DNA of 64,000 bases from Microcebus murinus (lineage: Eukaryota > Chordata > Mammalia > Primates > Cheirogaleidae). How positions within the stretch are numbered: the first letter of the stretch is position 1; the number at the start of each line of letters is the position of its first letter. Under the pieces are notes generated by a model. It made no database searches and was not told the DNA's origin. It saw only the letters and a program-made list of their open reading frames with translations. Shown here one piece after another: positions 23,370 to 35,620 of the stretch. The DNA is taken from the NCBI RefSeq assembly GCF_040939455.1, contig NC_134109.1, positions 76,041,001 to 76,105,000 of the forward strand, written 5' to 3'. A program made the translations under genes and the position numbers.

Positions 23370-23945
23370 TGATGTTTCTGAAAACGTTATCTTCCATCAG
23401 GATTAGGGAATTCTATACAATATTTCTCCTGATCAAGGAACAAACTTTGCAGTAAAATAAGATGTAGAATGGTCTAAATTCCATGGGATTTACTAACTTT
23501 ATTATCTCTCTGATTGCAAAGAAGCCACTTAGATAAAATGACAACGTATGCTACAAATAAGAAATGATATATGATATTGTTTCTTCTATAGCCACATCCT
23601 AAGCATCTGAAACCAAGCAGTGGACTTAAGAGTGTTGGCTCTTGCTTGTCCCAGTAATGGCCCATTAATAACTTTTTACACATCGTTGTAACTTTTGGTT
23701 CTACTAGTTTAGAGGTTTTGTACCTCTGAGATGTATGCTTCTACCATAGGGCATCAACAACTTAATAATAAACTGAGACCGCAATCTGGCAATTTTGGGA
23801 TCTTTGTGCCAAAAGATAAATGGCAAAAATCAGGGATTACAATATTAGCTAGGGAGGTAATCCTAATTATCCAGAGAAGCATTTTATAACTACCATACAA
23901 TGGCTGGTGTTTAGATGGAGCCAGCAGATTTCTCAAATGCCTCTT
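23370..23945 (+). pseudogene. Endogenous retrovirus ERVL pol (integrase) remnant
   Basis: The piece near 23400-23500 reads like the ERVL integrase core, including a degraded block around the Asp-Gln-Gly-Thr motif and the following His-Gly-Ile block. The piece near 23700-23930 matches the downstream end of the ERVL pol region. Sequence between them is shortened, stops are frequent, and no LTR is seen directly beside it. This is a dead, ancient fragment. Confidence 0.55.
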
Positions 23946-25090
23946 TATATTATCTACATTCAATGATAAAAGTTAGTGAAAGTTACTACAATTCTAAACA
24001 AATAAAACCATCATGCCACAATATTTTTTAATAAGTACCTTCTTTGCTCAAATATTCCAGGGTCAGCTTGTCACCTGAAACAAGAACCTTGAAAAATACA
24101 AAAACATGTACACTATGGCATAATATAATAATTTAGTAGACTCAAAATATGATAGTAAGATAGACTGTTATTTAATTCATAGAGCAAAAATCTTTAAACA
24201 TATTAGATATGCCAGAAATGCTGAGGTTAAGATCATTCTTTGGACTCTCTTTCGCTTGACTTTCCCACTATAAGGCTGCAATCCCCAGAGTTTTACCAAT
24301 TTTTCCAAATTCACCTCTATCATAATAATACCTCACATTTCCAATTGAATTCAAAGATATTATTTCCTCTCTCTTTCTAAATTCTTTTTGTAAATTTACC
24401 ACTACTTGATCTTTCTAACTTCCTCTCATATACCTTTATTTGATAATTAGAGCGTACATTAGTACAATAGAGCATCTTCAAATGGAAAATATGTGAGCAA
24501 CCAAATAAGCAGCTAAAATCTTTAATTTTTTTCCTAGTGGTAAATGTTTGCTCAATATTTGCTGAAACATGTAGATATCAGATAACTGTCTCATCCCCAA
24601 TAATCACCAGCAATAGAGTAGATTATCCCTGTGCTAATCATTCTATTCCCAACCAAATGGTTTGTTAATTTACCTGATGGCCAGGGTTCTGATTATGATC
24701 TCTTGACATATGCTCGAATTCAATGAAACGCTAATCACTGTTGCACATTAGACAATTAGTTTACTAAGCATGCTGTTATAACAATCCACACTCTAAAAAT
24801 CTGTTTTTAAGTTCATAGGTCATAGGTTTAAAGTCTGATATTGGTAGTAGATATTTTAAATTTAAGCCAAATTGACAAACTAAATGTAGATAAATCTCCA
24901 GAATCCAGTGTCTTCCATCTAACCACGTTGGGGGCAAAGTAACAGTGAAATTATTCAACTATGGCTAGCTCTATAATCTGTCATCCTAAAGTCTCTGGGC
25001 CAGAGGACAGTCATATTGCTAATGTAACTCACACCTTTCAGTGCATTCCAGAAGCACTTACTTGTTAGAACTAATAAGTGATTTCATTAA
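23946..25090. other. Unassigned DNA
   Basis: No gene or repeat family is recognised. Part of it may be further decayed ERVL or LTR sequence, but I cannot support that. Confidence 0.35.
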
Positions 25091-25094
25091 TGTG

Positions 25095-27160
25095 ACTGCT
25101 TAAAAAATAAATATGTAAAAATCAAGCAATCTCCTATTTATATCATCAATTACCATATTCTATTTAATAGGGGAAAATCATCAACAATAGCAACCACCTA
25201 AAAATAAAAAAATTAAAAAAAATTAAAGATCTAGGGATTAATTGGAAAGTTGTGAATTTGTAGGAATAAAGTTATAAAAATTCCTTGGGAAATAAATATT
25301 ATCTTTTAGAAGAAAAAATTGATATTATCATAGGTAAAATTCTGAAATTAACATATGAATATAGTCCAATTTTAAACAAAACAAAGTGACAATTTTTCAT
25401 TAACTTGCTAGAATAATTCTTTTTTAAATAATTAGTTTACTGAAGTATATTTTAATATCATAAAATTCATTCACATCAAGTGTGATCCAGTGATTTTTAG
25501 TAACATTACTGTGTGGTACAGCCATCACCTTAAATCAGTTTGAGAATATTTCATGCCCCCAAATAAGATCCCTTATTCACATTTGCAGTTAATTCCTATT
25601 TCTATCTCTAGCCCCATGAAGCAACTAATTAATTTACTTTCTGTTTCTATAAATTTGCTTTTCCTAGACATTTCATATAACTAGAATCATGCATGATGAG
25701 ATTTCTTATGTCTGGCTCTTTTATTTACATAATGTTTTGGAGATTCATCCATGGTATAGCATGTGCCAGTAGTTTGTACCTTTTTATTGCTGAATAGTAT
25801 TCCATGGTATGGCTATAACTGCCAAAATAACTGAGGTTATTGATGCAATGAATATTTTTAAGATTTTTAAAATTGTAACAGATGGAGGAATCTTGCCCAA
25901 ATGACATAATAAACTATAATAAAATAAATGATATGACATAGTTGCAGGAAATGGCAGACATAGCAATTGAGAAAATTACAATATTTGGACCTAGAATGAT
26001 TTACAAGAACTTAATATGTGATCCAAATGCAACCTAAAATCAGTGAAGAAAAGACTTGAGTATTCAATAAATGGTAATCAGATGACTGGTCATACAAAAA
26101 TAATATTAAATTCATACTGCACACCTGATGCCAAACAATGAAATTAAGCCCCAGTGCTTTAATGATTCAAACATAAAAAGTGAAACCATAAACATATCAG
26201 ATGAATATTTCTATAGCCCTTAGCCTCACAGGAAAGATAGAAACCATAAAGAAAAAGGCTTAATACATGACATTTTTGAAATGTATGCCTAACAAAAATC
26301 ATCAAAAATTGCAAATGACAGAAAGGGGAAATATTTACAGAATATAAATGCCTAATAAATGGGTCCTATTTCAATTTAAAACATTAGAAGAGGGCTTGCA
26401 ACACACTAAGAAAGAAATTCAACCCCAATAGAAAAGATATCAAATAACCATGTAATTAAATGACTAAGGAATGATAGAGAAACAGTCAATAGAAGTAAGT
26501 TCAGTCTTAACTGTATTAAAAGTGAAAAGTAGGACCCTAAAGAAGTATGTGGGAAATAAAATTTGATATTGGAGATGATATTTAATGCTAATTTCTATCC
26601 AGGGTGGGAACAATAATCACTCTCATTTTCTGCTGGTGACAGTGTACATTAGTATATAACCTCCATGGAAGTCAATCAGGAACAACGTCACAAAAGCCAC
26701 AGAAAAATGGTACACACTATGAATCCGCAATTGACCCTAGTATTCCCTAGTATTCTAAGGATAGTCATGGCTATTTGCTTATAGTATAAAAGTCTAAAAG
26801 CTCTGAAATATCTAACAATAATAGATTATTCAATACATTATAATAAATCCATATAATTTAATTATCTTCAACATGTAAAACGATGAAGCAGACATTATGT
26901 GGATTGACATGAAAAGAAATATTGCTAACAAATATTATTTTTAAAAATCATATTTTTATAATATTTTTTGCTACGTGATTCTATTTTTGTTTTAGAAAAA
27001 GCAATTTAACTTTTCATATTATAGATAAATGGAGAAAGAGACTGATTTGGGATAGTCACGATCCCTTCTGATGAAGGATAATGAATACATTTTTAGCATA
27101 AACATAAAAGACAGAATTATTTGGATAGTCTGTATTTTCCACATTTTCTATAACAAATGT
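25095..27160 (+). mobile_element. Old L1 (L1ME-like) interrupted by another L1
   Basis: Sense L1ME ORF2 text occurs before (25180-25430) and after (25826 on) the reverse L1M insert. Later landmarks are 'agtattcaataaatggtaat', 'cccaatagaaaagatatcaa', 'ctgctggtgacagtgtacat' and, near the end, 'gtggattgacatgaaaaga'. It is strongly diverged and non-coding. Confidence 0.7.
25440..25825 (-). mobile_element. L1M 3' fragment nested in L1ME
   Basis: Antisense L1M text: 'tagtttactgaagtatattt', 'ggtacagccatcacctta', 'agacatttcatataactaga', 'ttttggagattcatccatgg' and 'gctgaatagtattccatgg'. Confidence 0.8.
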
Positions 27161-27645
27161 GCTATTTTTATCAATAATTATTATTTGTAATAAGAGATAA
27201 TTTAAAAAAAATAATCCAAACTTGTCCAAGATAGTTATAGTTATATCTTGGACAAGTGATTGAAATCAATAATAATGAATAAGCTAAATAAGAGCTGGAT
27301 TTGAAGTGTAAGCAAAGCCTTCCAGTAGATAGCGCATAGAAGTTCAATAGGCATATAAAAAAAGGGGGGATTTATTTAAGTTTTCAAGAAGACTCTGACA
27401 GAATTGTACACCAGTGATCTTGTCCTCCTTTCTTTTTGCTTTTTCTGTGCCTCCCTTCTACCTTCATATTTTTACTATATTACTCTCTGCCATTTCTTTA
27501 TCCTCAGTTTATAAGTGATGGACTCAATTTGCTCACTGAAAACAATAAGTAAGAAGAAAACCCTCCTTCAGTTATAATTTCTCCCAGATTATCTTTCTCT
27601 ATTTCATTCTTTTCATCAGACTTCTTGGAAGAACTTGCCATACAT
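27161..27645. other. Unassigned AT-rich DNA
   Basis: No element is recognised. An inverted repeat pairs 'cttgtccaagat' (about 27222) with 'atcttggacaag' (about 27246), able to form a 12-bp stem with a short loop. Confidence 0.4.
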
Positions 27646-27649
27646 TCTA

Positions 27650-27870
27650 CTCACTCCACAGCTTATATTCATCCTCACATCATGGCAACCTGGCGTTAGT
27701 CCCAAACATTCTGATGCACCTTTTGTCACTAAGTGCACAAATGCTCTTCTAAATGCCAAATACACCAAGTAAGCTCTTTCTAGGCCTTCAGGGTGGAGAC
27801 CTTGTCTTACTCATTTCATATTTGCCTCAAGCCCCAAGTACAGTCTGTTCAGTCTTGGTTAATCCACCTC
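27650..27870 (+). repeat. L2 LINE fragment
   Basis: 'ggtggagaccttgtcttact' and 'catatttgcctcaagcccc' match the L2 3' end segment. The preceding text to about 27650 is probably part of the same copy. The following 27880-27985 may be a further old CR1-type piece. Confidence 0.45.
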
Positions 27871-28017
27871 TGGTATCAGGCAGTGTTCTAGAGACACAAA
27901 TAGTAGTAACAGAGTAAAACACAGAAAGCATTCTTGTTCCCATGGAGTTGGTATCCCATTATTACAACATTTCTTTTACTGTATTGTAGTTGCCTTTACC
28001 TATTTCCCCCGTGGTTG

Positions 28018-28102
28018 GAAGGAATAAATGAGATAATGTTTATAAAAGCACTTGGTACACAGACTTGAATTCAAACAAAGAGCTCAATAAATGGTAGCTA
28101 AT
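28018..28102 (+). repeat. MIR SINE 3' part
   Basis: 'ggaataaatgagataatgtt', 'aaaagcacttggtacaca' and 'gctcaataaatggtagct' are the forward MIR 3' half. Confidence 0.7.
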
Positions 28103-28264
28103 ATTCAAATTCTGTATATTCAGGAGATATTATCCAGCGTGAATTTGCTTCTCAGAAACTGAAAGCATGCATTTACATTTTAAAAATATACTTTACATTG
28201 GAAATCACACTTTGCTGCCACTTCCACGATTGACCCTTCCCCGTCGTGGTTTTAGGTTTTATTT

Positions 28265-28385
28265 ATTCAAGGCTTTTCTATATTTCAGAGCCGACTTAGG
28301 TACTGGAGCTATGGAGATGAATAACACACAGTTCTTGTCCTCAAGGAGCTCACTTTCATGTTGATGGTAAAAGTAGAGCTATAAC
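28265..28385 (+). repeat. L2/L3-like old LINE fragment
   Basis: 'ctggagctatggagatgaat' and 'tgtcctcaaggagctcac' match a very common CR1-derived text. The boundaries are uncertain. Confidence 0.5.
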
Positions 28386-29965
28386 ACAGCAAAAGAAATG
28401 TGATTACAATGTAGTTCATCTTGCAGACATGAGCTGACGCTTTGCCTTTTAAAATCAAATGAACCCACATGCACACACACAGAGAAGTCAGTGTATCTAT
28501 CTGACTAGGCATAGGCAAAACGTGAGCTAAAGATTGTACTTAGCCTCAAATAATATTTGCTAGAACCCAAAGTATAAACAAATGCACTTCTCAAACATTT
28601 CAGCATAAATGAATTTATCTCCTAGTAGATCAAAAGACATTTTTTACAGATAACTTTTTAATTCAAAATTGCAGTTCTGAAGATATACATAGAAAGTCTA
28701 TGGGAATCACAATATACCAGTGAGGACATTTGTGGGATTTGAGACACTGGTTCCTTCCCCTTTCTCAGGTGGTGAAGAAGCAGAACTGAAAGGGATGGGG
28801 GCCATATCTGTATTCAAAGGGGGGGGGGACATTATAGCTTATCAACATCTATAATTAAAGTGTAATTTGAGAACTGAATAGTTGGAGACACATAAGCCTA
28901 AGATTTTTTTCAAGCCTAAAAGCTCAATATTGTTTATTCTAAAAGCAAAAGAAAATACTTTTTGTAATCCATGACTATTTTGCATCTGGTCAGAGAAATC
29001 TCAATTATTCTCTGGGCCTGAAGCTAAAATTAAGTGTTTCTTCACACTCTGAACACCAGATTACAAGTAGCAAGGCAAGGTCATCATTTGGCAGACAAAA
29101 TACGTTGACAATATGTGTATGTGTGCAAATGTGTGTGAGGTGTGAGTACATGCAAACATGCCCAAAGAAAGAAGGTCCCAAGGGCAGAGGTTTTGTTTTG
29201 TTTTGTTTTTATCCTCACTACATTTCTCATAGTAGACACTAAAAGTAAATCAATGGATCAGCAAATGGACAATGAAAGAACATATAACTGGCAAGTGTGG
29301 TGAGTTAGATATTATGCTCCATCACCTTGGTGTTAAAATGCACATGAAGTGATTAAACCATATATGTGGGTTTCTTAGTAAAAGCCATAGGCAAAAAGTC
29401 TGAAGTGTTTGTATTTAGCATCCAGGAGTTTCTTCAAGTTTGAAAAACTGGTTAAGCCAAGCCCTTGTCTTTCATATCGGAGGTTATAACCTTGAGATGG
29501 CTCTCAATCTAGTTTAAATATGGGCGCAATCACTGGTGTCCACGAGTGCACTTTGAAAACAAACAAGTATTTTTGTTGAATAGATTTTATCTTTCACCAT
29601 GGCCTCTCTTTTCTGTGTTACTAACTTTGCAGAGATAGGCAGGGACATTTAAAATAGATTAAGATAATTTTTTAAAATTTACAGTCATCAGAACAAGTTA
29701 ATATTTTTACAAAACACCGATTCATTGACCATTTAGCTTCACAATGTCGACTGAACTTAGTTTCAACTTGAGTGTCATCACTGACTTAGAAGAGAACTTT
29801 CTAGAAACAATGGCTGGGGGCAAGGGAGAGGAGGGAGAAAAAGATGTAGAGGACTGTGAGCAAGAAAAACGTGGAAATGCCTTGAGCATTACTCAGTGTG
29901 CATCTGTGCAGCACGGCTAAATTATATGCATGAAAACATGTGTGGCTCATAGGATCATTAGCAAG
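28386..29965. other. Mostly non-repetitive DNA
   Basis: No gene is recognised. Small simple repeats occur: a G homopolymer at about 28820-28829, TG-rich text at 29113-29150, and (TTTTG)4 near 29191-29210. Confidence 0.4.
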
Positions 29966-29969
29966 GAAG

Positions 29970-30660
29970 CATATCTCATTCCTCCTCTGTGCAGCGGCTC
30001 TTTAAAATCCCAGCCCTAAACAGTACCGACGAGCCTCTGTATATCTTCCAGTGATCATTATCACAAAAGATGATACTTTTTAAAAACTCAGATATCGCTT
30101 GGGATTTGCAAGATTTACTTGAGAAGCCTAAGCAGAGGGAGAGGGTCAGTTTGCGATTACTACCAAATCCAGTGAGTTTAAGTTGATTAGGTTCCATACA
30201 CCGTATCCACAAAGGTAGCTTGCAATGCTGTTTCTGGCCCTGCGAAGGCTACAGCTGTTGCAAAGCTCCCGTGACATGTCATTGTCTTCTGTTATCATTC
30301 TTGCTCTACAGCCTGTGTCCCTGTATCAGAAACAACCTCCCCAGCTTGCCAGCTAGGGCATCAAAAGAGGCGTCGTTGTTTTAGTATCACATCTCAACCA
30401 GAGCAGGAGAGCAAAACAAGCCCTCATGCACGGATGTTCTGGCTTAGATACAGGATACCGGCTCAAATAAAATGTCACTGCAGATAGCACAAATTATTGT
30501 AAACAAATACTGCCTCCACGCCTGGTGTAAAACATCCACCGATAAGACTAAGACTATCAAATGCTTCTTTGGGGCATGCTTTTGTCTCCTTCATCTTTAA
30601 GCTCAGAGCTTAATCCAATTATCCACCAATTTAGGTTCTGTTCGTGATTTATGTATACTA
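29970..30660. promoter_or_regulatory. Candidate conserved non-coding element
   Basis: About 700 bp lacks any recognisable transposon, has more CpG than the neighbourhood, and is dense in transcription-factor-type words. These include TGTAAACAAATA (forkhead type, about 30499), CAGCTG (E-box, 30252), GATAAGA (30542) and TAATCCAATTA (30611). The one open frame (29976-30212, minus) has no recognisable product. Conservation is inferred, not seen. Confidence 0.35.
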
Positions 30661-31610
30661 GGGTTGCAGGATTGTTGTTTTAAAAATATTTTTGGTATGG
30701 CAAGTCGAAGATTTTAGCTCATAAACTAAGATTACCTCAAAATAAATACGTTAAATAAAATCCACAGGATTTGAATGCAAGGACTCTGGGCATACAAGAA
30801 AGTTAAAATATAATTTTTCATAAGGAATTGACATTTTTCATAAGATTCTTTACATTTTCTCTCTCACCATTTATTTTGAGAATGTCCAATTTGTGCATTT
30901 TTCATCAACTTGTGCTGTTAAGTGTAAAGTGTTTCCCCAGAAAAAAGGATTCCTGAAAGATTCTTGAAATTGCCTTCTGTAGCTTCCTTCTTCACGGTAG
31001 CTAACTATAAAATTCTTACACTGTGTAACTAAAATGCTAGATTCTTTCCATAATTCATATTGATTTTTGCATAAAATGCCTATTCTGAGCTCAGAACTAC
31101 ATAATCAAACACAACCATCAGTTTCTGATGCTAAATAAAATTATCCCTTTGGGGGGATTTACTCACACCTTCTCCGGAGATAAAGGAGAAAATAATCATC
31201 TAACTTCCTGAAACATTATAGCTTTATATTAGATAAAATAGACACCTCTATCTGGAGTCAATTTCTATGTCAGGTAAATCAAATAGTCATAGCTCCACAG
31301 TAAAGAACTAAATTTCATCTGTAATTCAAATTTGTAGACAGTTCCTGAGGCTTTAAAACCTTCAAATACTTGGAAAAGGAGAAAAGTGGTACTGTTCCAG
31401 GGAATTTCTATCTCATAATGGCCAGGTGCTGTCCCCTTCATGTCTGTCCCTACTCAGAACAAATCAATACTGCCCCAGTAATCTTCAGAAGAATTCCTGG
31501 TTTTAGTGTAATCCTAAAAAACTCTGTGGCTTCTTTCCTTTCACCTCCAAAGTTGCTTGGGCAGCAACATACAAGCTCAGCTTCTCCTCCCACTCCCCTC
31601 ATCAGCTACT
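30661..31610. other. Unassigned, largely unique DNA
   Basis: No transposon or gene is recognised. The 127-codon frame at 31370-31753 runs into the C-rich tract at 31612 and is not credible as a gene. Confidence 0.35.
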
Positions 31611-31611
31611 G

Positions 31612-31686
31612 TCTCCACCCACCCAGCCACCCACCCACACCCCTGTCCACCTACCTCCCCACACCCACCTACCCACCCACCTCCCG
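31612..31686 (-). repeat. (CCCA)n-like tract; G-quadruplex candidate on the minus strand
   Basis: The plus strand has many CCC/CCCC runs spaced by 1-6 bases. The minus strand therefore has at least six GGG runs with short loops, meeting the usual G-quadruplex pattern. The proline/threonine/histidine-rich open frames across it are a by-product. Confidence 0.75.
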
Positions 31687-31800
31687 CTCACTGGGCACAT
31701 CAGCGTCGCCTTGCTTTCCTCCTCTCCTTGGTGCCCGCCAACATAGCTCTTGAACTTGCTCTTGTTCCCCCATCCAGAAAAGCTTCGTCCTAGCATGTTC

Positions 31801-32159
<359 letters not shown>

Positions 32160-32184
32160 TTGTCCTCGCACATTCTAACAGGGG

Positions 32185-32470
32185 TTCTGTCTCATTGTTC
32201 AGGGGTCAGCTCAAATATCCCCCTCTCAGACAGGCCTTCTCCGACCACCCAAACAAAGGTGGCTTCACCAGTGCCTTCATATTTTGGCCTTTTGTTTTCA
32301 TTGACGTTGTAATATTTATCCTGATCTGAAACTAATTTGACTATTTGCTTCCTTGATTAATATCCATCCTCCCCACTCCCCATTGGCATACAAATTCTAT
32401 GAGCTCTTTACTTATATCCTCTATTGTGTTCTAGGGCATAGTCAATGCACAGTATATATTTAACGGACCA
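32185..32470 (+). repeat. L2 LINE 3' fragment
   Basis: In order: 'ggggtcagctcaaatatccc', 'caggccttctccgaccaccc', 'caaattctatgagctcttta' and 'ttctagggcatagtcaatgc'. This is a well-preserved L2 copy beginning just after the Alu. Confidence 0.75.
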
Positions 32471-32865
32471 GAGACAGAGCAGATTCCATGTGACTATGAG
32501 AAAAATGTCATATCCTTAGGCTCATAAGTCTCCTTCTCCCCAGGCTCTTGGCTACCTCCCCTAGACCAGGAATTTTTATCTCTTTTACTAGCTGAATTAC
32601 TCAAACATCCTCAAACCACCTGACTTTCATTTAGTTTCCAAAAAATGAATACTAGGTCCCAACTATGCATTCCATCACTTTCCTACCAAATTGATATTCC
32701 CCAACTCTCTGAGGTATTTTCCTTCCTTTCAGGAAGAATACAGTGCCTGCAAGGGTACCGAACATCAGTGCAAGCATCACAGTTGACGGCTTCCAAATAT
32801 GGCATCAAAACAGCCACAGAGACTTGTCTAAATGATATCATATCTCCCGGCGGCTGGATTTTGGT
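32471..32865. other. Unassigned DNA
   Basis: No repeat or gene is recognised. The 75-codon frame at 32645-32872 has no known features. Confidence 0.35.
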
Positions 32866-32869
32866 TTGT

Positions 32870-33480
32870 TAACTTTAAAATGCGAGGCAGGTTTAAAGAT
32901 TAACAATTTGCTTGGATAAAGAAAAAGGGAAAAATATAATTAATCATTTGCCTGTCCCCCAACACTAGTTTACAAAACCATGGCGCAACTTTATTGAGCT
33001 CAAAATTGAAGGGTGGCAAGGTTAATATGTAGCTTTAGACCTCACGGTTTCATTAACAAACACATTACAGGCTGTAAAGCTGAACTGACATTAATGCTAG
33101 GCCCAAACAAAGTAAATAATTACTGGCTTGGCAAATGAGGAAGTACTTGCAGAGTTTGTTTACATTGGGTTTTTGGAAAATTCATGTTGGCAACAAGTCA
33201 AATACAGTTTGACTAGTAATTGTGACAATTGCTCACAGATGCTGCTGGAAGAACAACAAAAGAATGGATTTATGGCTTTTCTCTCCCCCTGCATTTTCCC
33301 CCTTTGTTGCCATTTTTTTTTTCTTTACCATTTTGGATCAATAAAGAACTTGCAGCCACAAAGATAAGTGGGTTACATGGCAGATGGGCCTTGGAATGTT
33401 TAAAAATCTCATGTTGCATTTTGTCTCTTGGCCCTAGATTGGAAAAGACACAGCTGCATTCAAGCTGCAGTCATAAAATC
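32870..33480. promoter_or_regulatory. Candidate conserved non-coding element (enhancer-like)
   Basis: A transposon-free block with dense homeodomain, forkhead and SOX-like words: TATAATTAATCAT (32935), TTTGTTTACATTGG (33158), TAATTACT (33117), AACAAAGTAAATAATTA (33104) and TTTGTTGCCATT (33302). Overlapping frames 33128-33367 and 33229-33492 are not recognised. The function is inferred from composition only. Confidence 0.35.
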
Positions 33481-34214
33481 CACGCTCCTTGAAAATGCCT
33501 TTGGGTCCTCTCAATAGAACAGAGTAGAGATGAAGCCTGCTTAGAAATTTTCCAACAGAAAAACTGGTTTGCTTTGTGTTAGTGCACTGTTAACAAACCA
33601 CTGAGTTCGTAAGACTGAGGAGAGAATTCTGGCCGAACGGGATCCATTTCATTTTTCCTAGCTGGATTGGAAAGTATAAACAGGAATCAAGGAATAAGAC
33701 AACTCACCAAGCTGGAAAATAGTTCTGCAGGGCAATTGAGGTCTGTGACATAGAATTTGAAACAATTTTGGTTTCCCTCATCAAAGATCAGTATTTTGCC
33801 AACTAAAAGCTAGCACTTCACACACACACATACCCTAGATCTTCTAAACATATGAATCCAAATCTCTTTATTCTTGAAAATTTTTGAGTATAAATGCAAA
33901 ACCTGGATCTTTCTAATTCCATTTTTATTAACTTTGAGTGACAAGAGCCAGAATATCCTGGGACTTTATAGTGCTTCACTGAATCATTCAACACGAGACT
34001 CTAAAGCCTTCATTATTATTTAAGTGCCTTATCTAGATCCATAATCTTTGTGATATCAAAGCCATATCCATTGTCCATTCCAACAGGTTGTTCTATCATT
34101 CTCTAAATCATGTTTCTGTTAGTTACTCCTTTGGGTGATCATTGCATAAAACTGAATAAAAGTAGACCATTATCCAATAAATAACTAAAGTAGAAAGGAA
34201 TCTATGCCCAAACC
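33481..34214. other. Unassigned DNA
   Basis: No element or gene is recognised. It may be a continuation of the unique block on its left. Confidence 0.35.
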
Positions 34215-34227
34215 AGGCCTTCTTTTT

Positions 34228-34832
34228 TTAAAATTTTATTTTAGCGTATTATGGGGGTACAAGTGTTAAGGTTACGTATATTGCCCATGCCCCCCTCCCC
34301 CCTCGAGTAAGAGCTTCAAGCATGTTCATCCCCAAAATGTTTCACATCTTACTCATTGTGGTTGTATATACCCATGCCCTCCTCCCCCCTCCCACCCTCC
34401 CAACACCGGATAAATGTTACTCCTATATGTCCATTTAGGTGTTGATCCATTAATAACAATTTGCTGGTGAGTACATGTGGTGCTGGTTTTTCCATTCTTG
34501 AGATGGAATGGAAATTCACTTGGTAGAATGGGTTCCAGTTCTATCCAGGAATATACAAGAGGTGCTATATCACCATTGTTTCTTAAAGCTGAGTAGTATT
34601 CCATGGTATACATATACCACATTTTATCAATCCACTCATAAATTGATGGGCACTTGGGCTGTTTCCACAGCTTTGCAATTGTGAATTGTGCTGCTATAAA
34701 CATTCGAGTGCAGGTGTCTTTTTCATAAAGTGGCTTTTGATCTTTTGGGTAGATGCCCAGTAGTGGCATTGCTGGATCAAATGGTAGATCAACTTGTATC
34801 ACTTTGAGGTATCTCCATATTGCTTTCCACAG
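34228..34832 (-). mobile_element. Young 5'-truncated L1 with perfect target-site duplication
   Basis: The left end is the L1 3' UTR in reverse ('gtattatgggggtacaagtg', then C-rich 'gcccccctcccccctcg'). The right end lies within the ORF2 C-terminus. AGGCCTTCTTTTT is duplicated exactly at 34215-34227 and 34833-34845. The minus frame 34353-34802 (149 codons) holds the ORF2 C-terminal end. The low decay marks it as one of the younger insertions in the window. Confidence 0.95.
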
Positions 34833-34845
34833 AGGCCTTCTTTTT

Positions 34846-35329
34846 AACCACTTGGATAGTGTTCATCTATCAATTGATTCATATTATCCAAGTTTTTAGA
34901 TTTTCCTCACCCCTAACCTTGAAGCCCTAAATATTTCTTAGGGGGAAAAGACTTTTGCTGTGCAATTTACCAGCTTTTAGGTGAAATACCAATAACTATA
35001 ATATTTTAAACTCTAAACTCTCTTAACTTTAGACTCTCTCATTGTCCAGACTTCTGTGACCATGGAATGTGGAGCCCCATGTAGGACACCAGAATAGGTA
35101 CGATGGAAGCAAGATCTTTCAGAATTAGCCCTGGAATCTCTGCCTCCTGTCTGGATTAGCACCAGCAATTAGCACCAGGCAAAACGAGGCCAGTGACAAA
35201 ACTCGGATGCCCTTGCATACACTTGAGCCAACAATTACCAGTGAAACTTTCTGATGTGTACTTTGATTCCAGGCTAATTATTAATTGCACGAATTCAGGG
35301 TAACAGTCTGCTAAATAAAGTGTCATCCC
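34846..35329. other. Unassigned DNA
   Basis: No gene or repeat is recognised. AT-rich homeodomain-like text ('gctaattattaattgcac') occurs near 35273. Confidence 0.35.
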
Positions 35330-35620
35330 TGACTAAGATCATTGTAACAGCCTCCTCACCAGATTGTTTGCCCCCAACTTTGCACTTTCCAGATCTTTCT
35401 CTCATACGGTAGTCAGCCACAGATTTGATCATGCCACGCCATTGCTCAGAATTCTTTGAAGGCATCTACTGCTTACAGGATAAAGACCAAACACCCACAG
35501 ATTTCCTTGCATGCTGACGCAGTCTAACCCCACCCCTACCCCAAGGCCCTCCCACTGTGTGCTCCTGTCAGGCCTAGTTGCCTTTTTCTCAAGAATCCCT
35601 GCACTTGACCTAAGTGAAGG
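35330..35620 (+). repeat. L2 LINE fragment
   Basis: 'gatttgatcatgccacgcc', 'gaaggcatctactgcttac', 'aggataaagaccaaacaccc', 'aaggccctcccactgtgtgc' and 'aatccctgcacttgacc' match L2 ORF2 end text in order. Confidence 0.6.

Noticed and set aside
27222..27257. 12-bp inverted repeat as a terminator or microRNA hairpin
   Set aside because: The stem is too short for a microRNA precursor, and intrinsic terminators do not apply to a mammalian nuclear locus.
31370..31793. Proline-rich open frames (127 and 78 codons)
   Set aside because: Composition is explained by the CCCA-rich low-complexity tract.
34353..34802. 149-codon minus-strand frame as a host gene
   Set aside because: It is the C-terminal end of L1 ORF2 in a 5'-truncated insertion.
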